64,000 nt of DNA from DASSBG01 sp964583865 (GCA_964583865.1 CAZOXZ010000001.1:3101-67100), one strand, 5' to 3'. Positions 1-9,248 are shown, counted from the stretch's first letter. The notes: a model not told the origin generated them from the sequence alone. A program made the numbers and translations.

Positions 1-1
1 C

Positions 2-871
2 TTCCTGGACCGCGCCGAGGTCAAGGACCTGCTGGCCTACCTGCGCCTGATCGACAACCCCAGCGATGACGCCGCCTTCCTGCGCATCGCCAACACGCCA
101 CGGCGCGGCATCGGCGCGACCACGTTGGAGACTCTGGGCCGCATGGCACGGTTGCACGGCCGATCCATGCTGGCGCTGGCGGGCGACACGGGTGCGTTGG
201 GCGCACTGTCTGCACGTCCGGCATCGGCCCTGGCCGGCTTCGCCGAGCTCATGGCCGGGCTGCGCCGGCACGCCACAAGCCACACGCCCGTCGAGCTGGT
301 CGAGGAAACCATCCGCCGCACACGCTACCGCGAACATATTGCCCAGGACGGCGCCAACGAGGAGTTGCAACGGCGGCGCCAAGGCAATCTCGACGAGTTG
401 CTGGATTGGTTCCGCGCCATGCAGAAGCAGCACACGGGCGCCGGCAGCCTGACGCAACAACTGGCTCTGCTCGGCCAGGCCGACCGCGACGATCCCGGCA
501 ACCGTGTGCGCTTGATGACACTGCACGCCGCCAAGGGTCTGGAGTTCCGTTTCGTGTTCATCGTTGGCGTCAGCGACGGCCTGTTGCCGCACGAAGGCGC
601 CATCGAGGAAGGCCGGCTGGACGAGGAACGGCGGCTGTTCTACGTCGGCATCACGCGCGCCCGCGAGCTGCTGACCCTGAGCTGGCCGGCGCACAGCCGG
701 CGCTTCGGCGAGATCCACAGCAACAAGCCCAGCCGTTTCCTCAAGGAGTTGCCGCAAGACCAGCTGCACTGGCTGGGACGTGACCGTGAAGCGGATCAGG
801 CCGTGACCAGGGAAACGGCGGAAACCGCCATCGCGCGCATGAAAGCCATGCTGGCCGGCCAGAGCGGCTGA
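2..871 (+). CDS. rep: ATP-dependent DNA helicase Rep, C-terminal part (5' end outside window)
   Basis: This is the C-terminal 289 residues of a UvrD/Rep superfamily 1A helicase. The frame is open from base 2, so the start lies before the window. Rep unwinds DNA 3' to 5' using ATP and helps forks pass bound proteins. The visible part begins in the 2A region (FLDRAEVKDLLAYLRLIDN, then NTPRRGIGATTLE). Late in the protein come helicase motif V (LHAAKGLEF) and motif VI (EERRLFYVGITRARELL), which match Rep better than UvrD because of the DGLLPHEGAIEEGRLDEERR spacing. It ends with TGA at 869-871 and converges on the SDR gene 6 bp away. The assignment to Rep rather than UvrD or PcrA is from family knowledge. 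Confidence 0.9.
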   Translation, partial: FLDRAEVKDLLAYLRLIDNPSDDAAFLRIANTPRRGIGATTLETLGRMARLHGRSMLALAGDTGALGALSARPASALAGFAELMAGLRRHATSHTPVELVEETIRRTRYREHIAQDGANEELQRRRQGNLDELLDWFRAMQKQHTGAGSLTQQLALLGQADRDDPGNRVRLMTLHAAKGLEFRFVFIVGVSDGLLPHEGAIEEGRLDEERRLFYVGITRARELLTLSWPAHSRRFGEIHSNKPSRFLKELPQDQLHWLGRDREADQAVTRETAETAIARMKAMLAGQSG

Positions 872-877
872 GCAACA

Positions 878-1660
878 TCAGAACCCGTATTTGGAAAAGC
901 CGCCGTCGACAGCCAGGGTTTCCCCGCTGATGAACCCGGCGGCGGGCAGGCACAGGAAGGCCACGGCAGCCGCGACCTCGGCCGGCTCGCCGATGCGCCC
1001 GGCGGGCGTACGTTCCAGCACGCGATCCAGGTAATCGGCATCGGCCAGCGCCTTGTCGGAACGACGCGTGCGAATGTACCAGGGCGAGACCGCGTTGACG
1101 CGAATGCCGTCGGCGGCCCACTCGCAGGCCAGGGTCCGGGTCATCTGCTCCAGCCCGGCCTTGGCCATGGCATAGGGCGCGCCCGTGCCGACATGCGTGC
1201 GCGCCGCAATCGAGCCGACGTTGACGATGGCCACTTCGGCATGATTGCTGAGTTGCGGCCATGCCTGACGGCACATGGCAAAGGCGCTGACGAGGTTCAG
1301 TTCCAGCAGCTGGCGCACTTCGCTGTCGTCGTAGTCCACGGCGGGCGCGATACGGTTGCCGCCAACGTTGTTGACCAGCAGCGACAGAGGCACATCCAGT
1401 GCCTCGATCCAGTCGAAAACCGCCCGCCGATCGTCCGCGTCCACCAAGTCGGCCGACAGGGTGTGCACCGCGCAATCCGGATACTGCTCGACCAGGTCCA
1501 TGGCCGCTTCATCCAGCGCGTTCTCATGCCGCGCCACCAGCAACAGGTCGGCGCCGCGCCCGGCCAGCTCGTGCGCGCAGGCCAGACCGATGCCCGCGCT
1601 GGCACCCGTCACGAGTGCCGTGCGATCGTCCAGGCGCCACCGTGGATCAGAAACATTCAT
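878..1660 (-). CDS. SDR family NAD(P)-dependent oxidoreductase (tropinone-reductase-like)
   Basis: This 260-residue classical short-chain dehydrogenase/reductase reduces or oxidises an unknown carbonyl/alcohol substrate with NAD(P)H. The Rossmann cofactor motif TGASAGIG is at about residues 18-25, the NNVGG motif at 97-101, and the catalytic Ser150, Tyr163 and Lys167 (YAMAK) are all present. The C-terminal substrate-loop pattern (FISGETLAVDGGF) is also typical. The start codon ATG at 1660 is followed by a short lead before the first beta strand. The gene stands alone, convergent with rep and divergent from the small lipoprotein gene. The substrate cannot be read from sequence; similarity to plant-type tropinone reductases is only a family label. 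Confidence 0.85.
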   Translation of the reverse strand: MNVSDPRWRLDDRTALVTGASAGIGLACAHELAGRGADLLLVARHENALDEAAMDLVEQYPDCAVHTLSADLVDADDRRAVFDWIEALDVPLSLLVNNVGGNRIAPAVDYDDSEVRQLLELNLVSAFAMCRQAWPQLSNHAEVAIVNVGSIAARTHVGTGAPYAMAKAGLEQMTRTLACEWAADGIRVNAVSPWYIRTRRSDKALADADYLDRVLERTPAGRIGEPAEVAAAVAFLCLPAAGFISGETLAVDGGFSKYGF

Positions 1661-1739
1661 GCCGCGCAGCTTACACGAAGCCCGATTGCATCACGACGCC
1701 AGCGGCGCGACACTGGCAGTCAGCCACGGGAGACACACC

Positions 1740-2009
1740 ATGAAAACCTTGCTGATTGCCGCTCTGGTCCTGTTGCTGGGCGCCTGTTCGGGCAGCTCGC
1801 AACCGGATGCCAGCCAACCTGCTGCAAGCCCGGCTGCCGAGAGTGCCTCGACTGCCACCGACAAGGCGCCGGCCAGCCATGTGCCCGAGCATATCCAGAC
1901 CTTGCGCGGCTACGAAGACAGGGCCCGCAACGTCGAGAACGTGCTGCAAAAAGCCGACCAGAAACGCCGCCAGCAACTGCAGCAGGCCAGCGGTGGCGAC
2001 AACGGTTGA
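1740..2009 (+). CDS. Small secreted lipoprotein, unknown function
   Basis: An 89-residue protein with a lipoprotein signal peptide: MKTLLIAALVLLLGAC has a charged start, a hydrophobic core and the lipobox LGAC with the acylated Cys at residue 16. The mature protein begins with a Ser/Pro/Ala-rich spacer and ends in a highly charged helix-prone segment (VENVLQKADQKRRQQLQQA) that could form a coiled coil. GGGAGA lies just upstream of the ATG and sets this start; an upstream in-frame extension exists but has no signal-peptide logic. It is similar in style to short xanthomonad lipoproteins of unknown role. No function is assigned. Confidence 0.75.
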   Translation: MKTLLIAALVLLLGACSGSSQPDASQPAASPAAESASTATDKAPASHVPEHIQTLRGYEDRARNVENVLQKADQKRRQQLQQASGGDNG

Positions 2010-2030
2010 CCCCGTTTTCCCGGCACAAAT

Positions 2031-2118
2031 GCCCGCTCCGTCGCTGCGCTCCTTGAGCGGGCCTGCGGCGCGCGAATTGGTGATGCAGGCCGGATCAAGC
2101 GCGCAGCGCGGATCCGGC
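2031..2118. repeat. Dispersed double-hairpin intergenic repeat, copy 1
   Basis: Two hairpins sit between convergent genes. The first (2031-2062) has stem GCCCGCTC/GAGCGGGC. The second (2089-2118) has stem GCCGGATC/GATCCGGC around a GC-rich core. The same pair, with nearly identical sequence but a different spacer, occurs in opposite orientation at 15263-15352. The arrangement is like a REP/BIME unit and may also act as a bidirectional terminator for the flanking convergent genes. Confidence 0.75.
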
Positions 2119-2152
2119 ACCGATTCCCGATTCCCTGCCCCCGCTTCCCGAC

Positions 2153-3391
2153 CTATTCCGCCCGCAATGCCTCGATGGGGTCCAGTGCGGCGGCTTGACG
2201 GGCGGGGTAGATGCTGAAGCCGATGCCGATGGCGGTGCAAACCAGGGCGGCGAGCAGGATGGGGATGGGTGCCCAGGCGACTTGCCAGCCGGCGAACACG
2301 GCGATGAAGTAGGCCAGCAGACCGCCGAACAGGATGCCGATGCCGGCGCCGACGACACAGATGACGGTGGCTTCGCGCAGGAAGCGCCAGATGATGTCGC
2401 TGCGACGTGCGCCGATGGCGCGCAGCAGGCCGATTTCGCGGCGCCGCTCCAACACGTTGGCCAGCATGATGTTCATGATGCCGATACCGCCGACCAGCAA
2501 GCTGACGGCCGCGATGGCGCCCATGACGATGGAAAAGATGCGCTGGGTTTTCTGGTTCTGCTGGTACAGCTGCTGCGGCACGATGAGGTTGAAGTCACGC
2601 GCACCGCCGTGGCGCTGGGCGAGCAAGTCGCCCAGCACGCGTGCGTACTGCCCCAGATGCGAAGGATCGTCGATGCGCAGCATGAAGCGGTCAACCGGGT
2701 CCTCCATGGGCTCGAAACGGAACCGGACCTGGGCCGTGGTCAACGGAATGAACACGCGATTGGCCGCCGAGCCCAGAGACACGCCCTCGAATTTATCCTT
2801 GCCGAGATCGCGGTCCGCCAGCATGCCCACAACACGAACCCAGACATGATCCAGCTTCACCAGCTGACCCAGCGCATTGCCTTGCGGAAACAGCTGGGCG
2901 GCAGCCTGGTGCCCCAGCACGGCCACGGTTGCCAACTCGGCGCTGTCTTCGGCGGTCAGGCCACGCCCGGCCGCCACCTGCAAGGAGCTGAGCTCGAACC
3001 AGCCCGGGCTGACGCCACTGGCGCGAATCCCGCCACTGCCGACATCCGAGTACACCGTGTGCACGTCGAGGTTCTTCTCGGCTGCCCAGGCCTCGGCGCC
3101 GGGCACCACTTCCCAGGCCGCGCGCGCGTCGCTGCGGGTCAGACCGAGGCTGCGCGCACGCAATTCCTTGAGAGCATCCTCGTCGGTCGGCGCATTGGCC
3201 TCCACGATGAGATTGTTGAGGCCGAGGCTTTGCACCAGCTTCAGCGCCTGACGGCGACTGCCTTCGCCGACGCCCTGCATGGCGACAATGGCACCGACAC
3301 CGAAGATCAGGCCCAGCAGGGTCAGGCCGGTACGCAACTTGCGTCGCCACAATTCCTGGATGGCTTCACGCCAGCGCAAGGGCAGTCTCAT
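2153..3391 (-). CDS. ABC transporter permease, MacB/FtsX type
   Basis: A 412-residue inner-membrane permease of the MacB/FtsX (type VII ABC) family, which couples cytoplasmic ATP hydrolysis to periplasmic work rather than classical transport. It has an N-terminal transmembrane helix (about residues 20-42, LRTGLTLLGLIFGVGAIV), a large periplasmic MacB_PCD-like domain, and three C-terminal helices starting near residue 285 (VMGAIAAVSLLVGGIGIMNI). The motif GGIGIMNIMLANVLERRREIGLLRAIGA is diagnostic, quoted here as its two halves GGIGIMNIML and RRREIGLLRAIGA. The start overlaps the stop of the upstream adaptor gene by 4 bp (ATGA), so it is the last gene of a four-gene operon with the ATPase at 6490-7179. 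The substrate is unknown. Confidence 0.9.
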   Translation of the reverse strand: MRLPLRWREAIQELWRRKLRTGLTLLGLIFGVGAIVAMQGVGEGSRRQALKLVQSLGLNNLIVEANAPTDEDALKELRARSLGLTRSDARAAWEVVPGAEAWAAEKNLDVHTVYSDVGSGGIRASGVSPGWFELSSLQVAAGRGLTAEDSAELATVAVLGHQAAAQLFPQGNALGQLVKLDHVWVRVVGMLADRDLGKDKFEGVSLGSAANRVFIPLTTAQVRFRFEPMEDPVDRFMLRIDDPSHLGQYARVLGDLLAQRHGGARDFNLIVPQQLYQQNQKTQRIFSIVMGAIAAVSLLVGGIGIMNIMLANVLERRREIGLLRAIGARRSDIIWRFLREATVICVVGAGIGILFGGLLAYFIAVFAGWQVAWAPIPILLAALVCTAIGIGFSIYPARQAAALDPIEALRAE

Positions 3392-4605
3392 GCCGGTGCT
3401 CCCGCAGTGGCCGGTTTCTGCAGCAGGATGCGTTCGCCACCCTTGAGGCCTTCGACGATCTGACTGCGACTGGCACCTCGCGCCCCAAGCTTCACGGCCC
3501 GCGCCGTGGCTTCGCCATCGTCAAGCACATAGACACGCGGCTTGTTGCCGGAGGTGTCGATGGCCAGGTTGGGCACGCCAATGGCCTTGTCGGCCTGGAA
3601 CACGACGATGTCCACGGCGAAGCGCTGCTGTGGCATCCAGTGGTATTTCTCGATGGCTTCCTTGGGCACGCTGGCTTTCATCATCACGTATTTCACCGGG
3701 CTCTCGCGGCTGCGGGTCTGGCCGGCGGCGGCGATCCAGCTGATCGTCGAGGACGCGGTCTGGCCGGGCTGGCCGAGCGGATGCATGTGCACCACATCAC
3801 CGACGTTGATGCCCTGGGCCTGCACCTGCGGCACGGCAATCTCGATTTCCATCTTGCTGGTGTCCGGCAGACTGGCCAGCGGTCGGCCGGCAAACAGGGT
3901 GCTGCCGATTCGCGGTTTCTCGCCGCTCCAGTCGGCCTGCAGCATGAAGATGCCGTCATGCGGCGCGCGCAACTCCAGCGCATCGAGATCATCGCGTTTT
4001 TGCTGCGCCTGGACTTCCAGGGTGTTGCGTTTGGCGTCGAGCACCGCCAGTTCGGTCTTGCCGCGCTCGCTGGTCTGGCCCTGACGCCACTGCAGCACAT
4101 CCTGCTTGGTGCCGAGGTACGCCTTGTTCTGCACGGCATCCAGCACCTTGTTGCGTGCCAATGCATCCAGATCGGCATTGGCATAGCGGTTGGCGATCGC
4201 CAGCTGGTAGGCCACGTTGGCCAGGCTGACCTGCAATTGGCCGCGTTCCTGGGCCAATTGTGCTTCCTTGCCCAGGTGCGCCAGGGTATTGCGCTTCAGG
4301 TCGATCTCGGCCTGCGCCAGGTCCTGCTTGCTGCGCGTGGCGGAAAAACGCGCCACCACTTCACCCTTGTCGACTTCGCTGCCGTCGGGTTTCAGCCACA
4401 CCAGTTGCCGCTGGCTCCATTGGCGTCCGGGCACCATCAACGGTGTGGACTGGGTTGCCTGCAGGTTGCCCCTGACCTGGATGTCCAGCATCAGGGGGCC
4501 GGCCTGAACCACCAGGTTGGCGGGCTGATCGGCAATCTCGCCGCTGCATCCGGCCAACACGGACAGCAGCAGCAAACATGACAACAGAGACAGGCATCGC
4601 TTCAT
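3388..4605 (-). CDS. Lipoprotein HlyD/MacA-like periplasmic adaptor
   Basis: A 405-residue membrane-fusion (adaptor) protein. The signal peptide ends in lipobox LAGC (Cys about residue 20), so it should be lipid-anchored. A lipoyl/barrel half-motif near residues 45-90 is followed by a long alpha-helical hairpin (about 95-200, rich in Gln, Lys and Ala) and then the second half-motif (LRAPHDGIFML) and beta-barrel domain. This adaptor should bridge the FtsX-like permease and an outer-membrane exit duct. ATGA overlaps link it both to the permease downstream and to the larger adaptor upstream, indicating translational coupling and fixed stoichiometry. It resembles the second half of that neighbour (shared WSGEK after the second lipoyl half). 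Confidence 0.87.
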   Translation of the reverse strand: MKRCLSLLSCLLLLSVLAGCSGEIADQPANLVVQAGPLMLDIQVRGNLQATQSTPLMVPGRQWSQRQLVWLKPDGSEVDKGEVVARFSATRSKQDLAQAEIDLKRNTLAHLGKEAQLAQERGQLQVSLANVAYQLAIANRYANADLDALARNKVLDAVQNKAYLGTKQDVLQWRQGQTSERGKTELAVLDAKRNTLEVQAQQKRDDLDALELRAPHDGIFMLQADWSGEKPRIGSTLFAGRPLASLPDTSKMEIEIAVPQVQAQGINVGDVVHMHPLGQPGQTASSTISWIAAAGQTRSRESPVKYVMMKASVPKEAIEKYHWMPQQRFAVDIVVFQADKAIGVPNLAIDTSGNKPRVYVLDDGEATARAVKLGARGASRSQIVEGLKGGERILLQKPATAGAPA

Positions 4606-6497
4606 GTTGCTTGCTCCTCCGCCGGTCGGATGGTGACCTGGACCGGCTGACCGGGCTTCAGGCCTTGCATCGCGGATTCATCCAGGCTGATGTCCAGGTC
4701 GATCACGGGGATGGGTTCGGCGCGTGACTTACTGTGCACGCTGCGGCCAATGGCATGGATGCGGCCGTCGATCTGGCGCGAGATGCCGCCGGACAGCGTC
4801 ACCTTGACGGGCTGCCCCACATGCACGTGCGTCAGGTCATGCTCGGGCAGGCTGGCATGCACGGCCAGGGTGTCCATGTCCGGAATGTCGGCGATGGCCC
4901 GACCGCGCCACACCGACGAGCCGGTGTCGATCTTCTCGCCGCTCCACTCGCTGCGATGCAACAGAATGCCGGAGCGTGGCGCGTTCAACGTCAGCTTGGC
5001 AACGGACTCGGTCAGCCGGGTGACTTCATGCTGCGCCAGGCGCACCTCGATCGTGGCCTGCTGTTGTTGCGCCTGGCGATAGCGTGCGGCGATGGTGCTG
5101 CGCTTGCGGGTCAACTTCAGCACTCCGGCCGCACGCTCGCGGTCGATGACCAGCTTCTTGTATTCGATGCCGGGCACGTATTGCTGTGGTTGCTGAGCCT
5201 TGCGCCGCGCCTTTTCGGCTTCGGCTTCGGCTTCGGCCAGCGTCACGCGTGCTTCCTTGGCCTTTTGTGCCAGGTCCAGCTCCAGCTTCTCCAGTGAGCG
5301 TTTCTGCTCCTTCAGCTTGGCTTTGCTGGATGGCAATTCCTCGGCCACGTCGCCGGCCGCAAAGGTGACGATGGGCTGGCCCTTGCTGACCTCGATGCCG
5401 TCACCGGCCATGCGCGTGATGGTCATGCGCCACATGCCGGGGATCTGCGGTGGCGTGATCCTGACGCTGCTGCGGGCATAGATCTCCCCGCTGGCATGCA
5501 ACACCTCGCGGGCCACGGGTGCGGCCTCGAGTACCTTGGCGTCAAGATTGGTGTCAACCCGCACACTCATGCCCGGCAGCAGATCCAGCGCATCCATGCC
5601 ATGCGCGCCCTGGATATCCAGCTGGAAATAGCGCCCGCCGCCCCATTCACGCCGCTGTTGTGCCACGCCGCTGATGGCCGTGACGGTGCCTTTCACGGAC
5701 GAGCTTGGCAGGGCGTCGAAATGCAAGTTCACCTGCTGGCCGACATGCACCTCGTCACGATCCGACTCCAGCAACCAGGCCTCGACGGCATAGTGCCCGC
5801 CGGGCTTGACGATCTCGCCCACCTCGGTGCCGGGCCGCGCGTTCGAACCCTGGTCGTAGCGGCCCTCCTCGCTGCCACGGATGAAGCCGTGTACCACGGT
5901 GCCGTCCTGGCCGGCGTAAACGGTTGCCACATCCACCTGATCCTGGTTGAAGTCCAGCTGCAGGGTCAGTTTCCGTATCGTCAGCTCGCCATCCTTCTCC
6001 TGCCGTGCCACCGCGGCACGCGCGTCCGCAAGCTCGCGCTCGGCCACTTGCACGGCACGCTTGGCACTGGTCCAGGTTCCCTGGTAACGATCGTAGTCGA
6101 TGGCGGCAATGAGCTTTGCGGGAATGGCTGCGTCCACGGCTGCCGTCTTCGCGGCCGCACGCGCGTTCACCAGGGCAATCTGCGCATCCAGTTCGGCCAG
6201 TTGCAAGCGTGCCAGCTCGGCCGCATTCTTGCTGTTGGCCCGTTCGATCTTGTCCTTCAAACCCTGCAACTGGGCGGCCGCTGCTCCGGCGTCGATGCGC
6301 AACACCGGATCGCCCTTGTTCACCGTTGCCCCGTCTTCGACGTAAAAGCGCAATACCACCGGCGAGCTCAAGGCCGGCGGCACCAGGATGGCCTCGGCGC
6401 CCAGCGAGCGCACGCTGCCGGTCAACACCACCGCCGGAGCCGACGAGCAGAAGACCAGCATGACGGCTGGCAGGAGCCTGGCGATGAGCCTACCCAT
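4602..6497 (-). CDS. Tandem (double-unit) HlyD-like periplasmic adaptor
   Basis: A 631-residue secreted adaptor with a cleavable-looking signal peptide (MGRLIARLLPAVMLVFCSS). Unlike ordinary adaptors of about 400 residues, it contains two adaptor units in a row. Unit 1 (about 25-310) has a lipoyl-like start, a helical hairpin and VYAGQDGTVVHGFI. Unit 2 (about 325-631) starts again with a SGEIYARSSVRI lipoyl-like strand, a long coiled-coil hairpin (KAKLKEQKRSLEKLELDLAQ) and LNAPRSGILL, followed by a barrel. The start at 6497 was chosen because it gives the signal peptide and overlaps the ATPase stop by only 8 bp; a longer reading frame upstream is antisense to coding logic. It is the second gene of the export operon. 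Confidence 0.85.
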   Translation of the reverse strand: MGRLIARLLPAVMLVFCSSAPAVVLTGSVRSLGAEAILVPPALSSPVVLRFYVEDGATVNKGDPVLRIDAGAAAAQLQGLKDKIERANSKNAAELARLQLAELDAQIALVNARAAAKTAAVDAAIPAKLIAAIDYDRYQGTWTSAKRAVQVAERELADARAAVARQEKDGELTIRKLTLQLDFNQDQVDVATVYAGQDGTVVHGFIRGSEEGRYDQGSNARPGTEVGEIVKPGGHYAVEAWLLESDRDEVHVGQQVNLHFDALPSSSVKGTVTAISGVAQQRREWGGGRYFQLDIQGAHGMDALDLLPGMSVRVDTNLDAKVLEAAPVAREVLHASGEIYARSSVRITPPQIPGMWRMTITRMAGDGIEVSKGQPIVTFAAGDVAEELPSSKAKLKEQKRSLEKLELDLAQKAKEARVTLAEAEAEAEKARRKAQQPQQYVPGIEYKKLVIDRERAAGVLKLTRKRSTIAARYRQAQQQQATIEVRLAQHEVTRLTESVAKLTLNAPRSGILLHRSEWSGEKIDTGSSVWRGRAIADIPDMDTLAVHASLPEHDLTHVHVGQPVKVTLSGGISRQIDGRIHAIGRSVHSKSRAEPIPVIDLDISLDESAMQGLKPGQPVQVTIRPAEEQAT

Positions 6498-7179
6498 GGG
6501 CCACCTCCGCCTGGCTGTCGTGTTCGATCCTGCCGTCACGGATGTGGATTTGCCGCTCGGCGTGCATGGCCGTGTCCCGGTCGTGCGTGACCATGATGAT
6601 GGTCTGGCCCTCGGCGTGAATCTCGTCAATCAACTCCAGCACGGCCGCAGCACTTTTCGAGTCCAGGTTGCCGGTCGGCTCGTCGGCCAGCAGCACGGCC
6701 GGGCGCATCACCAGCGCGCGGGCGATGGCCACGCGTTGCACCTGGCCGCCGGACAGCTGGCCGGGCCGGTGGTCCAGGCGCTCACCGAGGCCCATGCGCC
6801 CGAGCAGCTGGCGTGCATGCGCTTCCAGACCGGGGATGTCGCCGCGCAGGAAGCGCCGCGGCAACAGCACGTTCTCCATCACCGTCAGGCGCGGCAGCAG
6901 GTGAAAGGACTGGAACACGAAACCGATGCGCCGGTTGCGAAATTCGCTGGCTTGTTCGTCGTCAAACGTGGACACGTCCGTTCCGTCCAGCCAGTAATGG
7001 CCGCTGTCCGGCCGGTCCAGCACGCCGAGGATGTTGAGCAGCGTGGACTTGCCCGAGCCGGATGGCCCGACGACCGCCATGAACTGCCCGGCCGGCACGG
7101 TCAGGCTCACGCCATCCAGGGCACGAACGGTCTGTCCGCCGACATGATAATGCCGGCAAATGTCATCAAGCTGGACCAC
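6490..7179 (-). CDS. ABC transporter ATP-binding protein, MacB/LolD type
   Basis: A 229-residue ATPase that should drive the FtsX-like permease encoded three genes downstream. Walker A GPSGSGKST is at residues 38-46, the Q-loop sits in FVFQSFHLL, the signature LSGGQ is followed by VQRVAIARAL, and Walker B with the catalytic Glu is VLLADEPTG; the H-loop His is in VTHDRD. The length and the RIGFVFQ/NLDS features match the MacB/LolD/FtsE subgroup. It is the first gene of the operon ATPase, double adaptor, lipoprotein adaptor, permease. The stop codon TAG at 6490-6492 lies inside the next gene. Antimicrobial, lipoprotein or siderophore export are all possible; nothing in the window decides. Confidence 0.93.
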   Translation of the reverse strand: MVQLDDICRHYHVGGQTVRALDGVSLTVPAGQFMAVVGPSGSGKSTLLNILGVLDRPDSGHYWLDGTDVSTFDDEQASEFRNRRIGFVFQSFHLLPRLTVMENVLLPRRFLRGDIPGLEAHARQLLGRMGLGERLDHRPGQLSGGQVQRVAIARALVMRPAVLLADEPTGNLDSKSAAAVLELIDEIHAEGQTIIMVTHDRDTAMHAERQIHIRDGRIEHDSQAEVAHG

Positions 7180-7724
7180 GATTCACCATGCAGCAATGCA
7201 ATCAAGATAAAGACGCGCTGAATACGGCAAAGTTCCATGGCGCGCACAATTTCCGGACATGCCGGGCCAACATCATGACCACTGAGTGCTGCGTGCACCA
7301 GAGCCGAAAGTCATGGATTGATGCCGTTGACTCAAACCGGATCGTGGCTGCAATCGGCAACGGCGACCGGTCTTGAAGCGACTGCGGGTTTCAATTGCGG
7401 GGTGGTTGCCGCTACCATGCATCGCTCATTCATTTCCTGAACCTTGCCGGAACCCGGCCATTGATCGCGTTCGGACGGCAATTCTGCCGGTGTCGCAACG
7501 TGTCGCCGGATGCCAAGTTTCGGCTCGTCCGTGTTGCGCGGACCACAACCCGGAGCCCTGCGGCGTGCTTGTTGGCAGCCGTCACCGGAAACCGCGCGAA
7601 GGCTTTCGCAACGTATCCAGATGATGCGTCCCCAAGCCCGCGGATCGGCATTGTCGCAGCAGCGCTCGCCCATGTGGCGGGCTCACCGGTGCGCTCCGGG
7701 CATCATCAACAAGGGAGAACATCT
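7180..7724. other. Gene-free stretch upstream of putP
   Basis: About 545 bp between the divergent ABC ATPase gene and putP. No reading frame here has a ribosome-binding site or recognisable product. The stretch must carry the divergent promoters. I see no convincing hairpin or tRNA fold. The base composition is slightly lower in GC over 7180-7330 than in the flanking genes. Confidence 0.6.
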
Positions 7725-9224
7725 ATGGCGATTGGCGTATGGATCAGTCTGGGCCTGTACTTTGCATTGATGCTGGCAATCGGCGCCTATGCCTGGCGCA
7801 AGGCTACCTCGTCTTCGGAGGGCTACCTGCTGGGCGAGCGCGGCCTCGGTCCTGCGGTCACGGCGTTGTCGGCCGGTGCCTCGGACATGAGCGGCTGGCT
7901 GCTGCTGGGCTTGCCGGGGGCGCTTTTCATTTCCGGCATCAGCGAGTCGTGGATCGGCATCGGCCTGTGGTGCGGTGCGCTGGTGAACTGGCTGGTGGTA
8001 GCCCCGCGGTTGCGGGAACAGACCGAGCGCTACAACAACTCGCTGACCATCCCGGCTTTCCTGGCCAACCGCTTCCCGACGCGCAGCATGACCCTGCGCA
8101 CGGTGTCGGCCATCGTGGTGGTGGTGTTCTTCGCGGTGTACACAGCCTCCGGGCTGGTGGCCGGCGGCAAGCTGTTCGAGACCGCCTTTCACGGCCTGTT
8201 CCAGTTCGGCGGGCTCAGCGAATACCAGACCGGCATCTGCTTGACGCTGATCATCGTGCTGATCTACACCTCGATCGGCGGCTTCCTCGCCGTCAGCCTG
8301 ACGGACTTCGTGCAGGGCTGCATCATGATGCTGGCGCTGGTGATCATGCCGCTGGTGATCCTCTACGGGCACGGCGGCGAAGGGCTTTCCGGCGCCGCCG
8401 AGACGCTTTCCGGCATGGCCACGGCCGATGGCTATCTCAACTGGGTGCACGGCGTCGGCCTGATCGGCTGGCTGTCGGCGGTCACCTGGGGGCTGGGCTA
8501 CTTCGGCCAGCCGCACATCATCGTGCGCTTCATGGCCATCCGCTCGGTCAAGGACGTGCCCATGGCCCGCAATATCGGCATAGGCTGGATGTTCATCTCG
8601 GTGGTCGGCTCCATCGGCGTCGGGCTGCTGGGCCGCGCCTACGCCATCCGCAACGGCCTTGACGTCAGCGACCCGGAGACGATCTTCATCATCCTGGCCG
8701 AGTTGCTGTTCAACCCGTTCGTGACCGGCTTTCTGTATGCCGCGCTGCTGGCTGCCGTGATGAGCACGATCTCCAGCCAGCTGCTGGTGTCATCCTCCTC
8801 GCTGACCGAAGATTTTTACCGCCTGTTCCTGAATCGGAAAGCCAGCGAAAAGCAATGCGTGCGGGTGGGCCGCATCAGCGTGGTGGCTGTGGGCCTGGTC
8901 GCTGCCTTCATCGCTCGCAACCCGGATTCAGAAGTGCTGGCGCTGGTGAGCCATGCCTGGGCCGGCTTTGGCGCCGCCTTCGGCCCGCTCATCGTCCTGT
9001 CGCTGATCTGGCCGCGCATGTCCGGCACCGGTGCGGTGGCGGGACTGGTTTCCGGCGCGGCCACGGTGATCCTGTGGATCGCCATGGGCTGGAACGAGTC
9101 CTTCCTGGGCGGTGCCGGCGTGTACGAAATCATTCCCGGCTTCATCGTCTCCTGGCTGGCCATTTATGTCGTCAGCCTGATGACGCAGTCCGCCGGCGAG
9201 TTTCGCGCCATCGAAGCAGAATAG
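7725..9224 (+). CDS. putP: Sodium/proline symporter PutP
   Basis: A 499-residue SSS-family (solute:sodium symporter) membrane protein, almost the length of E. coli PutP (502). It imports L-proline with Na+. About 13 hydrophobic segments span the sequence. Characteristic stretches are LSAGASDMSGWLLLGLPGA in TM2 and GYFGQPHIIVRFMAI near the middle, both typical of PutP, and STISSQLLVSSSSLTEDFY, which carries the Na+-site region. The start at 7725 has AAGGGAGA seven bases upstream; a longer frame upstream has no such site and encodes no plausible N-terminus. It ends with TAG, and a palindrome follows at 9249-9268. No putA is in the window, so proline may be used for osmoprotection or catabolism. 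Confidence 0.93.
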   Translation: MAIGVWISLGLYFALMLAIGAYAWRKATSSSEGYLLGERGLGPAVTALSAGASDMSGWLLLGLPGALFISGISESWIGIGLWCGALVNWLVVAPRLREQTERYNNSLTIPAFLANRFPTRSMTLRTVSAIVVVVFFAVYTASGLVAGGKLFETAFHGLFQFGGLSEYQTGICLTLIIVLIYTSIGGFLAVSLTDFVQGCIMMLALVIMPLVILYGHGGEGLSGAAETLSGMATADGYLNWVHGVGLIGWLSAVTWGLGYFGQPHIIVRFMAIRSVKDVPMARNIGIGWMFISVVGSIGVGLLGRAYAIRNGLDVSDPETIFIILAELLFNPFVTGFLYAALLAAVMSTISSQLLVSSSSLTEDFYRLFLNRKASEKQCVRVGRISVVAVGLVAAFIARNPDSEVLALVSHAWAGFGAAFGPLIVLSLIWPRMSGTGAVAGLVSGAATVILWIAMGWNESFLGGAGVYEIIPGFIVSWLAIYVVSLMTQSAGEFRAIEAE

Positions 9225-9248
9225 GGCCATGCGGCGCTATCATGGACG

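Noticed and set aside
2195..3463. Long plus-strand open frame opposite the ABC permease and adaptor
   Set aside because: It mirrors the codon pattern of the minus-strand genes, is rich in Asp, Gln and His without domains, and has no ribosome-binding site. The same holds for long antisense frames opposite argS, purD, cpdB and prlC.
7180..7724. Small genes upstream of putP
   Set aside because: Several short frames on both strands, none with ribosome site, signal or protein-like composition.
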